From Aphelocoma coerulescens (taxonomy: Eukaryota > Chordata > Aves > Passeriformes > Corvidae), in the NCBI RefSeq assembly GCF_041296385.1, contig NC_091015.1:88830004-88894003 (forward strand): a stretch of DNA of 64,000 nucleotides, written 5' to 3'. The notes below the pieces were generated by a model, which saw only the letters and a program-made list of their open reading frames with translations, was not told the DNA's origin and searched no databases. Below, in pieces: positions 37,885-50,486 of the stretch. Made by a program: the position numbers and the translations under genes. Position 1 is the first letter of the stretch, and each line of letters opens with the position of its first letter.

Positions 37885-39042
37885 AGCATTTTTACAGGAT
37901 GGGGTAACTTTTTTTTCAGATGAACATTTCCAAAAATTGTTATCTGTATTTATTTACTTCTCACATTTAGGAAAGATACATGAGAAACAGTCCATCCAAT
38001 AACCAAGCCAACTATATGTGTCTTCCAGCAACTGCATTTTTAAAGGATGCTAATTTAGATGTTCTCCTGGATACATAGATGTATGAAATTACTTTTCAAA
38101 CAATTATTTTTAATCCAGTTGGTGTTCATGCTCCCAGAAGAGTGGTGAGAACATGTAACTGATTTATTTTAATAGGATCTGTTTGGCACAGATAAAAAAA
38201 AGATGTTTTTGATGTATTACTCGGTACTATTCCTGCAAGATACAAAGTCTCTGGGGTAAATGAGAGATACTCCAGAGAAGCTGAAATCCACTTTACATAG
38301 CTAAATGTTTGGAAATGGTATCTTCCTATAAAAAGCACATATAGTCATGCATTTCTGATAACCCAAGATGTTTCCTATGTCTCTGTAGAGGAAACTGAAT
38401 TAAATAGATACTACTGAATTTAACGTTAAATTATATGGGATTAGGGCAGGTCTACATTTCAGTGGAGAAAATTAGCTACCCTTAAAAAGCTACAGAGAAA
38501 ACACGCAGGAAAGTGTATAATGAAAGGTGTATGGAGAAAATGAATGCTTTTATTTTCTTTGTATTACTCTAGTTGGTTTTGTTGTGGGTTTTTTGATTTT
38601 TTTTTAGCTTAACCTTGCTTAAAAAAAAATTGCAATTATGATTTGTCTTGAAAGCTATGAAAACACAAACGACAGACAAGAATATCTTTCAGACAGGATG
38701 AAAACTATGCAGCTAATTATTTATTTGATTTATAGACAGCATATTTTACTTAGAGTTTTTTTTTTTTTAATTGTAGTGAGGCAACCATATGAAATCTCAG
38801 ATTATGCTGTGTTATGAACAAGTAATGTCAGTTTTGCAGCAATTATAACTATTCTATTTGTTAATTTTTAATGTGACAATTCATTCTCACAAATATCACT
38901 TGCCTTGGAGAGCTAATGTTGATTAAGACAGTAATTGTGTATTTCATTAAAAATAATAATTTATATTCCAGTAACACTGATAAGCATGTATTGCCTGCCT
39001 TGTATTATATATAAAGTACTTTTCAAGCCTTAGAAAAAAATA
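37885..39042. other. Unique AT-rich non-coding DNA
   Basis: Contains T-runs near 38758-38768 and no recognised gene or repeat family. Confidence 0.5.
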
Positions 39043-39080
39043 GGGTTGGTTAGTTGGTTGGTTGGTTTGTTTGTTTGTTT
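39043..39080. repeat. (GGTT)n/(GTTT)n simple repeat
   Basis: Tandem GGTT units grading into GTTT units over 38 bp. Confidence 0.85.
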
Positions 39081-39499
39081 CTGGTAATATATATTACCTT
39101 ACTCTTTTTAAGTCATAGTGAAAGACTGAGGTATATAGCAGGCTGTCCATACATGATTTTTTAATTACTCCTATGAAACACTAGGCACCAATACTGTCTT
39201 TGGGCAAAAAAAAAGATACACAGTCATACTGAAGATTACAGTTCTCTTCATAAATAAGACAGAAAGCAAACTGGTGATCAAGAAACTCTCCAACATTACT
39301 TTGGTTCAGTATAAGGAAAACAAGAAGAAATGGGTAAAGAGCAACCAAAAGTTGAATAGTTCATGTTCCTACAAGAATCTGGATCAAGTATTATAACTTT
39401 ACACCAGCTTTGGTTGTCTTGTGTACTGTAAAGTAAAAGTTAAAAAAATCTGTTGCAATACCTTTTCTGGTCATCTTGATAACTTTCTACTGTGAAGTG

Positions 39500-39590
39500 A
39501 ATCATTCAATGGGATGAAAGCAGTAGAAATTCATTATATATATTTTAACAAAACTTTTGACACAGTCTCCAGTTGCTATTGTAAGGTCCT
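39500..39590 (+). mobile_element. CR1 LINE reverse-transcriptase scrap
   Basis: The frame starting at 39514 begins with residues IYFNKTFDTVSS, which match the CR1 RT motif A region (LDFSKAFDTVSH). The position of the catalytic aspartate is a Tyr (TAT at 39541), so the copy is dead. The match ends after about 20 codons; the sequence that follows is not CR1-like by eye. Confidence 0.6.
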
Positions 39591-39844
39591 TACAGCTTAT
39601 GCCCACCGTTTTCAAGGCACCTTGATTTCAAACAGGTGTCCCACACTGGTTCCATTGCTCACCACTCACCATACTGTTCATCAGACCCAAGCCATCAGTG
39701 TGTGGGCAAAGAGAATTCTAACACTTGCCAGACCATTTCACCATAGAAAAAGCCCAGTTTAATACTCACCACACAACCAAGAATATTAGCAAGCTACAGC
39801 AAATTCCCAAAAGGCCCAGGTGAGCAGACAGACAGAACACAGAT
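39591..39844. other. Unassigned sequence between two CR1 pieces
   Basis: A 250-bp moderately GC-rich stretch that separates a CR1 RT motif from a CR1 3' coding remnant. It may be strongly diverged CR1 or an unrelated insertion. Confidence 0.35.
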
Positions 39845-40010
39845 TACATGAGGAAAGGCTGCAACACTGACTTGAGTCACTCTGGAGAAGAAATGTGAAT
39901 GAGGCTGCATCCTGCTCTGTTCAACTGTCTTTCAACATCCTCAAGAGGACATAGGCAGGCTCTTCTCACAGCTTCACACTAAAGTCACAAGAAGCCAGAA
40001 AAGATGCTCA
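39845..40010 (+). mobile_element. CR1 LINE remnant, 3' coding region
   Basis: GAGGAAAGGCTGCAACACTG, then CTCTGGAGAAGAAATGTG, GTTCAACTGTCTTTCAACATC and AGGCAGGCTCTTCTCACAG follow the order of the CR1 3' coding end (the 'SLEKRRLRGDLI..YNYLK..G' region). Strongly diverged. Probably part of the same original copy as the 39.5-kb RT scrap. Confidence 0.45.
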
Positions 40011-43000
40011 GGTGACATCTGCAACCAATGGAACACAAAGGAACAGCTGTGCCTCCGGGTGATGTCATAACAAAAGACAGGGAAAAGCCCAAGGGCCACA
40101 AAGGTCTCTTTTTCCTCAGCTGTTGCTGCAAAGATCTGATCTTGGACTGCCCAGGTGCCTGCATGTGGTAGCAGAGTGGGAGTGAGAAAAGAAGCCTGAA
40201 CTTCCTCTCTTGAAAGGAAATTAAACTCGGAGACCACTAGATGCTGTTGTAGCAGGGCAATATCTATGTTCTTAAGATTAAAAAATGGGCATCTCTTCTA
40301 ATGAGCTATTAACTAGAAGTAAGCCCTGCAAGTATTAATTTTCAAAGACATGACATGGTAAAACATGTCAACTGTATACATATAATTTGTAAGATTGTAG
40401 TGAATGTCATCTAGTAAAGCAGTAGCTTCTTTCGCTGCCCTGGAAAGGATAAATCTAAGCGTTTTTCTAGGTATGGTCAAGACAGTTTTCCCTCATTTTT
40501 ATAAAATCACATGAGATTTTGATCTCACCTGTGCTGAGAAGGGAGATCTCTCAAGCAAAGTACAGATGATATACTGTAGACAGAAGTTTCAATTTAAATG
40601 AAAGTTACATTTCAATACCACATTAAATGCCACAAAGTAGTAAACAATTTAAGACAGCCACCTTAGATAGCCATAGCAGTTCATTCCAAACAAATGTCAG
40701 TATTTATGAGGGCAATCAGCTGAGTATTTGCCCTGCTTCTTATTTGCATCAAACAGTATTTTTGCCAGAAAAAGAAACAGCATCCAGTTACCTCATGTGT
40801 GTCAAACAGAGAGACTGTAGCACAGTTTTGTTGATCTGTTAGTCTCCTTTAACAGGACACATACTCAGCAGCACTGATTTATACAAAGCATTTGTGTTGT
40901 GCTTTTGAATATTATTCTGCATCTGTTATGCCAGCCATACAAAAAGTCAAATAAGTCTTTGTTAGATTCAAAACAACTTCTATTGAAAGACATATGCTTT
41001 GTCTGCACAAAGGCTTACACTGTTAGCAACAAACAGAAGCAGAAGTGAATGTTATTTCTATCTTTATGCAAAATCTGTGCCTTCAGCCAGTCATTGTACA
41101 CAAAGGCCACAAGATGGTAGTCTTGTCTTGAAAACTTATATGCTGACTTGTTTTTCTATATAAGGAGTTGGTTGTCTCCTTTGTGACATCAGGGATTTTC
41201 AGTTCCTACCCTATTTCTCTGAAATAACTTCTCATGTACAAGTAAAATTAAAGCAAATAGGGTTTAAATCTCGGCCCAGTTTTCAGCATGAAAGTACAAT
41301 ATATTTTTAGGAAAATTAAGGAAGTTCATATATAAGTCGTTACTTTGGGAAATTCAGAAAATTAGTGGAGCTAACAAATAACACTTGTATTTTAGTGAGG
41401 TAAAGTTCTTTATTTACAGGAAATTTGTTATTGTAATTTGGGCCTAGGACTGATTGTTTCTTGTGGTAAAAATAACAATGATGGATTATCTGTAATAATC
41501 AATTACTTCAGCTTCCATAGTACTAAAATGTACTGAACATCAGCAATTTTCAAAATCTATGAGAAATTTACAAAGGTTTGAAAAAGCCAAGCATTTAGTT
41601 AGAGGATTCTAAGAACAGTTTTCCAGATCTGTGACTTATTCTAGCAGTTCCTTGTTCTTCTTCATATGCTCCGACCACTAAGTGATTCAGTTTTATACAA
41701 GGAAAGGTGTCATTTAAAATACATTGTTTGAAACAAGTATACAAAGTCAATTCTTCCATCTATATCCTAAACTAGCCCCCTAAAGTTACATGTGTTTTGA
41801 GGGGGGAAACAGATGAATAAACATCCATGTGAGTTAGATTTCTGTTCTGGCTGCTAATTCCTCAAAGCTGATGTAGGGTTTTGAGCTGTAAGAAAAGTTT
41901 AATTTCTTTGCCAAAAGTGGTGGTTCCATGGTGAACAGTTATTGCAAGCATATGGAGAAAGAATGAATGGAGTTTTCTCCCAGAAATCCTGCGATACACC
42001 AGTTCATTGAGATGCAGGCAGATGAAACATCAGGTGCACAGCTTTTCTTGACAAACCTCGTTTTGCAATTAATAAGGACTTCAGCAACCATTCTGTACAT
42101 ACTGTTCTCTCATCTCCTTATATCATATTCTACTTTTGGCCCTACCATTGATGGCCTTGTTTCAAAAAGAACACATTTCAATTTCCTTAAGTCAAAATTT
42201 TTCATATATTCAGGTTTTTATAATAATCATCAAAATTACTATTGCCAGATCTTTTCTTTTTTTTTTTTTTAAGCAGCAAACTCAGGCATTTATAAAAGTT
42301 TTTAAACACTTTCAATTAATGCTGAAAAAAGCCTGGTTTAGGATTCAGATGAAAAAGAAGAGAACTTTTGGATTGCTGGTGGTCTACATTTATCTATGAG
42401 ATCAGAAGTGTTAGTTAGCTACACTGTCACAATGAGATAATATGGCTGGAAAAGATTTACAACTTAGTGGTATCCAAGAGTTAGCACTCTAACACTTCTG
42501 GCAAAGAAAAGACTCTTTTCTCTGTGCTTCTAGCTAGGAATGAACCAAAGGCTCAGAAAGCTAGCACAGCTTTGGGGAATTAGGAGATTTAAGTAGGTAG
42601 CTATGGGATACAGCAATGGAAGTTATTCTTGTATCAGTTTGGTAAATTTAAAACAAATGTTTTGGGTTTCCTGTTAGTTTGAGGTTTGGTTCCCCATCCA
42701 CCCACCACAGTAGTTTTGCAGAAAAAGTATTTTTCAGCAAATAACATATTCCAGAAACATATTACCATAAATTCACTCAGCAACCCTCTGGAGTTAAGTT
42801 ACCATAAATATTGTGGGATCTATAAACAAAAGCAAGTAATTATGAAATAACTTTACACAAAATATAAGACTATGGATAATTCTTCGGGAAAAGATATTTC
42901 ACATGTAAATAATTATCGTATTCTCCCTGGGAAATTAGACTTCATGCGTCTTTTCTAAGAAAAAATAGCAAATGTCATAAATAGCAAAAATAGTCTGCTG

Positions 43001-44539
43001 GACAATAAGCAAAATTGTTCCACATTGCCTGCAGGATCAGCTTTTGGGCTGGACACTTATATTTCCACCAGAATTTGAAAAGCATTTGAAGCCAACCTGC
43101 ATCTAGTAGTTTTAGCTTCCAAAAAAAATCCAATTTATTTATACACCTCAAGGTTGCAGGTATTCCTAGGCATCTCCACCAAGAGAAATATTTAAAAGTT
43201 TCTATGAAAATCTTCAAAAGCCAAAAATTAATTCTGTAGAGAAGTTACAGCGTTTGAAATTTAAAAAATTATTTATGAAGAGGACTTTTTTTACTAAACT
43301 ACTTCATCAAGGTTTTCTTGTTTTACACCACAGCATGAATATGATGTACAGACAAGTTCACACACACAAACACACAGACATGCAAACACACACATTGTCT
43401 CTCCACTTACTTGGATTAGAAATCCTCTAGTTACTCACAGATTATAATTTTAATTAAGAAAAAATAGTTTGAAGATGGTAGGACCTTGAACCATGTGCAT
43501 TACAGATTGCCATCCTAATTTAGAAAAAAAGCAATATAATTACCCCAGTTGAATGACCTTTTTTTTGCACCATGTTGTCCCTTTAGGTTACCCACCATTG
43601 GCAGAAAAATAATTTTGATGAGAAAAGGTTTTTTTTTCTTTTTAGCCTTCTGTTTAAGCAAAGTTTTCTTTTAAAAAGCCTTAATACTTAATACTTTGCT
43701 TTAAAAAGCTAAACATCATTCTAGAATTCAGTCCTATGCACCTTCAATCAGTTCAGCATTGATTCCTCAGAACAAATGTGAAGCTAATGGTTGTTACTCA
43801 TTGATTCAAAATGTGAAGCTGACCCTGTAGTTCTGTTCCCTAAAATAGCCACATTCTTGTTGCTGACTAGTTCATCCTTTCCTCGTCTGCTGCTATGTCC
43901 TTCTTTTTACATATTATATGGCTTCTGCCTTAATGGACAGACTTTTCAGAGTGCTGTTTGATTGCATCTGACTAATGGAAAAGTGGACCTAATCTTTCTT
44001 CAGAAGTTCTGGATTAAACAGCTATACAAATATTAGAAATCAGAAGAGGCACATCAATACATTACAAAACAGAGCTGTTCTGTCTGTTTCATAGGTTTGT
44101 GAAAAGACAGCTAAACTAGCCCACTTTATGTTATGACTCCAAATGTTTTGATACACTGAAGTTATTCATCATTAATTTATGTAAGCAAAATTAAAAAAAC
44201 ATATATTCCAAAGCCTGTTCTCCCTCAGCTTCAAGTAGAACAGAATGACCACCTCGGTTACTGCCAGCTCAGAGAGCCAAGAGTTTGGTCTTAGCTGAGA
44301 TTCCCACTCTTCAAGTATCCTTCGATAGCATCAATAAAATCTTTCCAACTAAAACAAACCTCTCCTGAATAAGTCTCTGGGCCCTTGCAGTTTAAGCATG
44401 TAGCCACTAGAGGACACTGCTAATATTGACTATTTTTTAATATGTAAACATTTAAATGCTTTCCTTTTGCTGACCAGCTTTTGACTTTTTCAATGATCAC
44501 AAAATGATGCTTTTAGACTGTCTGACAAATAAGGAGGGG
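40011..44539. other. Mostly unique AT-rich non-coding DNA
   Basis: The first 250 bp (to about 40260) are GC-richer and carry an 87-codon minus-strand frame that I do not recognise. Later sequence includes a 14-T run at 42257-42270 and an imperfect CA-rich tract at 43358-43395. No gene or LTR identified. Confidence 0.5.
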
Positions 44540-45412
44540 GGTCACCTTGGACATCTACCTTGGACATCAGGTAAAGACTTTGACACCTTTTCCTACAGAA
44601 ATCTCCATTTCTTGCTGTTGGCTGGGTAAAAACTGGCTGGATGACTGAGCCCAGAGAGTGGCAGTGAGTGGAGTTACATCCAGTTGGTGGCCAGTCACAA
44701 GTGGTATTCCCAGGGCTCAGTGCTGGTCCTATTAAGTATCTCTAACAATGATTTGGACAAGTGGATAAAGTGCACCTTCAGTCAGTTTGCAGATGACACC
44801 AAGCAGGTGCGGAGTGTTGACATGCCAGAGTGTAGGAAGCCTCTGCAGAGGGATCTGGACAGGCTGGATTGATGGCCCAAGGTGAATGGTATGAGGTTCA
44901 ACAAGGTGAAGTGCTGGGTTCTGCACTTGGGTCACAACAAACCCAGGTAGCACTACAGGCTTGGGAAATGGTGTCTGGAAAGTGATGCAGTGGAAAAGGA
45001 TCTGGGGTTTAGAGCTCAAGTCTTATGAGGAGCAGATAAGGGGAGTTGGGGTTGTTTAGCCTGACAAAAAGAAGGTTGAGGGGAGACATCACTCTGTTCC
45101 TGAAAGGAGGCTGTAGCCAGGTGGGTGTTGATTCTTCCTTACAGATATCAAGAAATAAGACAGAGGAAATTGACCCAAGTTGCACCAGGGAAAGTTTTTA
45201 TTGGATATTAGGAAAAATGTCTTCACTGAAAGGGTTGTCAAGCACTGGAAGAGGCTGCCCAGGGAAGTGGTGAAGTCACCATTCCTGGAAGCATTTAAAA
45301 GCCATGTAGATGTGACACTTACGGACATTGTTCAGTGGTAATTTTGGCAATGCTGGATTAATGGTTGGATTCTCAAAGATCTATTCAATATAAATTTTTG
45401 TGTGAATCTATG
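44540..45412 (+). mobile_element. CR1 LINE, 3' half including RT palm fragment
   Basis: Continuous CR1 text of about 870 bp. Near 44560-44590 is a decayed motif A region ('GACTTTGACACC'). The PQGSVL and FADD motifs of reverse transcriptase follow at 44684-44872. Then come GCAGAGGGATCTGGACAGG, AGGTTCAACAAGGTGAAGTG, the thumb and C-terminal coding text, CTGCCCAGGGAAGTGGTG and GAAGCATTTAAAAGCCATG. It ends near 45412 with AATCTATGAAT, a decayed octamer tail. An imperfect 13-bp duplication (ACCTTGGACATC twice) lies at its left edge. Stops and frameshifts make it inactive. Confidence 0.9.
44684..44872 (+). pseudogene. CR1 ORF2 reverse-transcriptase fragment
   Basis: A 62-codon open piece of the CR1 polymerase gene. 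Residues 10-14 are QGSVL, the conserved turn before the palm. Residues 35-38 are FADD (44786-44797), the catalytic metal-binding motif. QRDLDRLD closes the piece, as in CR1 proteins. The usual LGPVLFN that follows QGSVL has decayed to LVLLSIS. The intact protein would copy CR1 RNA into DNA at a nicked target; this fragment is far too short to do so. The ATG at 44684 is an internal methionine, not the true start. Confidence 0.85.
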
Positions 45413-46403
45413 AATTTCTGACTTATTTTCTTGCATCTTTTCCAAACCAGGTGCTTTGCTGTCTTTATTTTCTTTAAAATAGACTAGACTCCTCATTATG
45501 CATTTGATCCTGTTTAGTAAAAAAAGATCAATTGTATGTCCATTATCTCTAAATACCACTCTTCAGTAGAAGAATTGTTGTGGTTAGAGACCACAGCTCA
45601 TGTGTGAAGAAATTATACAAAAAAATCTTCACTAGTACATATACCTTTCCATTTATGAAATTTTTAAAACATGCTATGAACTCTGCTTTTTTACTGAGAT
45701 GCTTCAGAAATTCAGTGGAATTTTGGCAACTAAAAATTTATCTCAGTCATCAAGATACTTCCCTGTATGGAACTGAATAACATTCACCCGTATTTCCATA
45801 TCAGAGTAGAATGATTTCCAGAATACATTGTTTTATTATGGCATAAATGTCTTCTCTAGTGCAAGACTGAATACTGAATAGATATCACTAGATAACTTCT
45901 GATCAAATGATCAACATTCAACTAATGAAACTACCCACAATTTCTTGTGGAATAAGCAGCATGTAGAAATTCCCTCAAAATTACAATGCAAATCATGTGA
46001 AGTTGCATCCTTTTTAGCAAACACTACTGTAATGTTTTTTGTCCCTTCCAGGGAGTACTCTTCAATTGTGGCATCACTTATATCACAGTGAGTTCTGAAA
46101 AAAACCCTCATTATCTCAGATGTACAATTATGTCAACACAGCCCACAAAATACTTTTACTTACATTCACCATGGAAAAACTTTTTTTCAGAATATAAAGG
46201 CTTCTAAAATTAATGTGTAGTATCTAAGTGCTCTTAAGCTAAAAATACAATGATGAATTTTGATAAAAGAAAGAGTCAAATACCTTCACAAACAAGAATC
46301 TAGGTTCCATCAGAGAAAAAAAACGAATTTCCATTCTTACATTTCAAGAGGAAATTATCATAGGACAGAGAAATTGGTGGTTTTGGGAGTACTGGTTAGG
46401 CAG
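45413..46403. other. Unique AT-rich non-coding DNA
   Basis: No element recognised. Confidence 0.5.
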
Positions 46404-46447
46404 GTTAGCTATTTTGTCTAGCTATTTTTTGTAGCTATTTTGTCTAG
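46404..46447. repeat. Short tandem repeat of TAGCTATTTTGTC
   Basis: Three imperfect copies of a roughly 13-bp unit; the central copy has TTTTTT in place of TTTTGTC. Confidence 0.8.
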
Positions 46448-48860
46448 TGAATTGTAGTACTGTAGCAACTCAATAAAAAATATTTCTTACACTCTCTGCA
46501 CCTGTATATGGAATTAGACTGTCAGCTATTTGCCTTTTGCAAGTTTTATATTTAGTATTACCATTTAAAATTACAGAAGAAATTATTTGCTCTTGATTTA
46601 TACATTTTACATCCCTTGGAAAGTTTAGTACAGATTTTTTATAGCTCTTTTTTACAGCTTGAAAGCTAGTGCTAAGAAGTAATAAAAATATTGACTCATT
46701 TTTACAGAGGTATAATCAATAAGCCCATTATCCAAAGATGATTTCTTTCTCTATCCGACATCTTTGGGAAATTCAAAAAAACATCAAACTTACATATTTT
46801 CTTTTTTTTCCCCCTGAAAAAAGAACACCCTCTTTTTTTTTAATCTGTTATACAGATGTGGATACTTGGTTGCTCTTTGGCCATACAAACCAAGTTCACC
46901 ACAAGAGACTAGTAGGTAGCACCTAAAGTCTGTGCAACTGGGGATCAAATCATAACAGATGTGAAGGAAATAAGGGCTATTAATAAAAACCATACTTATT
47001 CAATCATTTATTCATGTTTCACTCTTTAAAAAATTTCTTCCCTCCTGTCACCCTCAGTCAGCTTTCTAGTAAAGAGGTAACTGGGCACCACTTTTGTGAC
47101 AGTGCAGGCCTTACCTGGAAACAGGTCACAGGGCAAGCCAAACCCTATTCTTCAAGAAGTCTCACCAAGGCATTCTTGGGTGTCCAATTACCTCTCTCAT
47201 AGCAACAGGCAGTATTGTGTCCCTTCAAAACCATGTTCATGTAATATAATTGAGTCTTATATTTGAGCTCGTAACTGATGAACTCATAAAACATTTGCTG
47301 ACCGAAGGTGTTTTTTATGGTTTGGGGTTTTTTTCTTCACACATGGTAGAACAGCTAATTCACACATTTGGCTGTGTTTGGCTCTCTCCTATCTATGAGA
47401 ACAAATTCTCAAAATGTGGCTACAACTCAACAACATTTGAGAAACCAACATAAAAGTTTATAGAAGTAAGCCTGAATTTTTTTCCTTTGGATTTAGTTGG
47501 CTTTACACAGTCTCTTGCCCAGAATTTTAGTGATGATGCCACTGTTTTTCTTAGCTATTAGTAAGTCACCCCATTTTCTAGCTGTATGACTAAATCCTAA
47601 ATAGAATAGTTCTATTCTTAGTAACATTAATGACTTCATAGAATATTGTGTCTTTTAAATTTAGTCACTTTCTTCCTACTAATTTAAATCACCCTTCCTA
47701 ACTTTCATTTCTTCTCTTGACAGATTTTGTTTAATTTCTGAAAAAGGGAAATGCATGCTCAGAAAAGAGTACACTTACACCATTATTTTTTGTCATTCTT
47801 TGGTTGTACTTTCCTAGGAGGATTTCTGTTATGGCCTCACTACTGCAGTATTTCTTGCAAGAGAAAAAAAATTACCAGAATTGTGAAGAGCTCAACATGG
47901 CAAAGGGAACCTATCTGTTGGACTTCATAAATTCTTTTCTTAATATTTTCTGATCTGCTTAGAGTTGAATATTTTGAAAGATATGATCTCATATTACTTC
48001 CTGGTGAGAAAATGCCATACTCAGGCTATGAATTGCAAAGAAAAATTTTAAAACTGCAAGGCGTCTACACAGAGATATAAGTCAGGGAGTTTGCTTTGGT
48101 TCTATTTCCTAAATAGGGACAGACTAATCTATTGTTAAATCTGTCCTAGTTTATCTTTGTAAACAGGGAGGTCGCTCAGATTACTGCCAAGCCTTCAGAT
48201 CCTATTTGGAGGCAGCACTTGCAGAGTTCCTGAAATTGTGGTTTCCCATAGCTGGGTATTCCCCTGACGTATGAAGATCAACACAAGGTTTTTTACTCAT
48301 CCAATTCATCAGGACTTTTGGCTGCAATCAACACCAACTTTACTAGCTTACCTGCTAAAAGCAGCAATAACCTAAGTATAAGTACATCACCACCTCTCTT
48401 TCCTAGGATCCTGGACACTGCTCAGGTATTCTGAGACATATTATAAACACTGATAGACTGAATTTCTCAACTTCTTCGGTTCTTGAGTTTAACATCCTGC
48501 TAAAATGGAATGTTTTAAAACTAATCTCCTCCATATTTGGAATAAAAAATATCCCATTATACTAATTGTAAGTATTACAATTCCCATAAATAAAAAGTAA
48601 TAGTATTCAATACTTATCAAACCTGATTTCCTTTAATGACAAGGTAACCCACCTAGCTGATCAACCACAATAAGTATTTTAAAGATTTCATTCAGATTAT
48701 GAGCCAGGATGGAATGAATGTCTGACCAGACAGGAGAATCTCCTGTGAACATGCTAGATGATAAAGGAACATGGAAGGAAATCTAGAGGAGTAATCAAGC
48801 CCATAATGATGGCACCTCCTCAAGTGGAGTATGGTATAGTATAATGCACCATGTTTTAAA
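46448..48860. other. Unique AT-rich non-coding DNA
   Basis: No gene or repeat family recognised. Confidence 0.5.
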
Positions 48861-48883
48861 AAACCAAACCAAACCAAACCAAA
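48861..48883. repeat. (AACCA)n simple repeat
   Basis: Four copies of a 5-bp AACCA/AAACC unit. Confidence 0.85.
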
Positions 48884-49406
48884 TACCTAAATGGAAATGA
48901 ACAAACCACAGGTGAGTATGGTCTTGTTCAGTAAAGCAAAAGCAAAGCACTGCATCAAGGTGACTTGACCAGCTTTCAGGGCAGTGAAGTTGGGGTCACC
49001 CTTATTCAGTCACTTAGATACACCCTGACTGATTTCCACAAAGAATGCAAGCTTTTCTAAAAATACTTTGTGTTTCTCCAAATTCTCCATTCCTTCTCCA
49101 GAAGCAATGTGTGTATTTTAGCACACATTTCCTGCGTGCCAGTAGCCAGCTGAGGAATTTCAATGTACACTGCTTTGAACATTTAGTTGGAATGTCTATA
49201 TGAAATTCCATTGTGTGAAACAGAGAGTGCAGGTTGTGTCTCCAGTTCTTTTGCTCAAAAATAGGTGGAGATCCTTCTTAAAAGAAGGTTTTTGTATTTG
49301 AGAGGACAATTCATTTAACAAAAGACTATTGGCTAAAAGCATGAAAATTTGCAGTTGAGGTTTGGTCTTAGTATTAAAACAAAAGTAAGGAAACTATGAA
49401 CAGAGT

Positions 49407-49407
<1 letters not shown>

Positions 49408-49451
<44 letters not shown>
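49408..49451. repeat. (GA)n microsatellite
   Basis: Uninterrupted GA dinucleotides for about 22 units, then GAAAGAGAG. This is the longest pure microsatellite in the window and is likely length-variable between individuals. Confidence 0.95.
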
Positions 49452-49459
<8 letters not shown>

Positions 49460-50024
49460 TTTTGTTTATTCCTCAGAAATAGTAATTCAACAAAAATACA
49501 TCAGATATCATAAGCAATACTTTAAAAACCTGAGTAGGGAATCCATAAATAAAATCAGGAAAAGGTGCCACAGTCTGAAAAGAGAGATGTACCTACTGTC
49601 AAGTGCTGAGGGAGAACTGGTAGACACCTCCTTTCAAAAGCTAAACAGTCTTTTGTGTGAAAGAGTGTTCATATTTCTATTTCTCATTGCCAGAAAGAAG
49701 GGATGGGATGTCAACAATGGGGACTGTTTGTAGTATTTTAGAACAACTTATGCCAGTAAGAAATTTATATAAAATGTTAACAAGCATGCAAAGGAAAGGA
49801 TTATGGAGTTGAACTAAATTCAAAAAACATGATATGGTATTCACATGAAAAAAATGTTGCAAATGTGTCTCTCAAAGTGTATGAGCTAGCTAAAAAAGTA
49901 GTTTTTAAATTTTAAAAATAAAAACAAACCAGTTATGGTGTTATTCTTATACTGACAGTTTACATATTTCTTCATTAAATTGTAACAGGATCCCTGAAAG
50001 AAGCATAATTAAACATCGTGCTTT

Positions 50025-50481
50025 TGTTCTGGTTTGGTTTTTTCCCAAGGATCTAGTACAACTGTAAAGCTTGCAGAACTTAATGGCAAAATACACATCA
50101 CATGGGAAGCTCACAGAGTGAGAGTATGTACATTCAATCTGAGTTCCAGGAGCAATGTAAGCCATGTATCTCTGAGGCATATTTTAACATGAGCTTGTCT
50201 CATTCAAAATTTGGAGCCTGTCAAAGTCATCTCAGATGTCTTGCTTTCCTCTATATGTCTCACAGGAACAAGATTATGCAATATTATTTTCCTATTACAT
50301 AGTATTTAAAATTATATCTGTTGCTTGCATGCATAGCTTTTACTTTCCCTATTAATCTGTCTTTATCTAAAACCATGAGTTTTCTCACTCTTACTTCTCC
50401 AGTTCTCTCCTCCATCCCACTCAGAAGAATGAGCAAGCAGCTCCATGGGGCTTAGTTTCCAGCTGGTGTTAAACCAAGACA
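50025..50481 (+). mobile_element. LTR related to LTR C, 3' end clear, 5' part uncertain
   Basis: The 3' 170 bp are readable: a CCTATTAATCTGTCTTTATC poly(A) region (decayed ATTAAA-type signal), ATGAGTTTTCTCACTC, CTCTCCTCCATCCCACTC, then GGGCTTAGTTTCCAGCTGG and a final AAACCAAGACA with the CA end at 50481. This is the plus-strand equivalent of the LTR C 3' end. TGTTCTGGTTTGG at 50025 could be the 5' TG end, giving 457 bp. The middle does not resemble LTR C and the flanks do not match, so the left boundary is tentative. Confidence 0.65.
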
Positions 50482-50486
50482 ATCTT

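Noticed and set aside
44684..44872. A living reverse-transcriptase gene
   Set aside because: Has FADD and QGSVL motifs but is a 62-codon fragment of a broken CR1.
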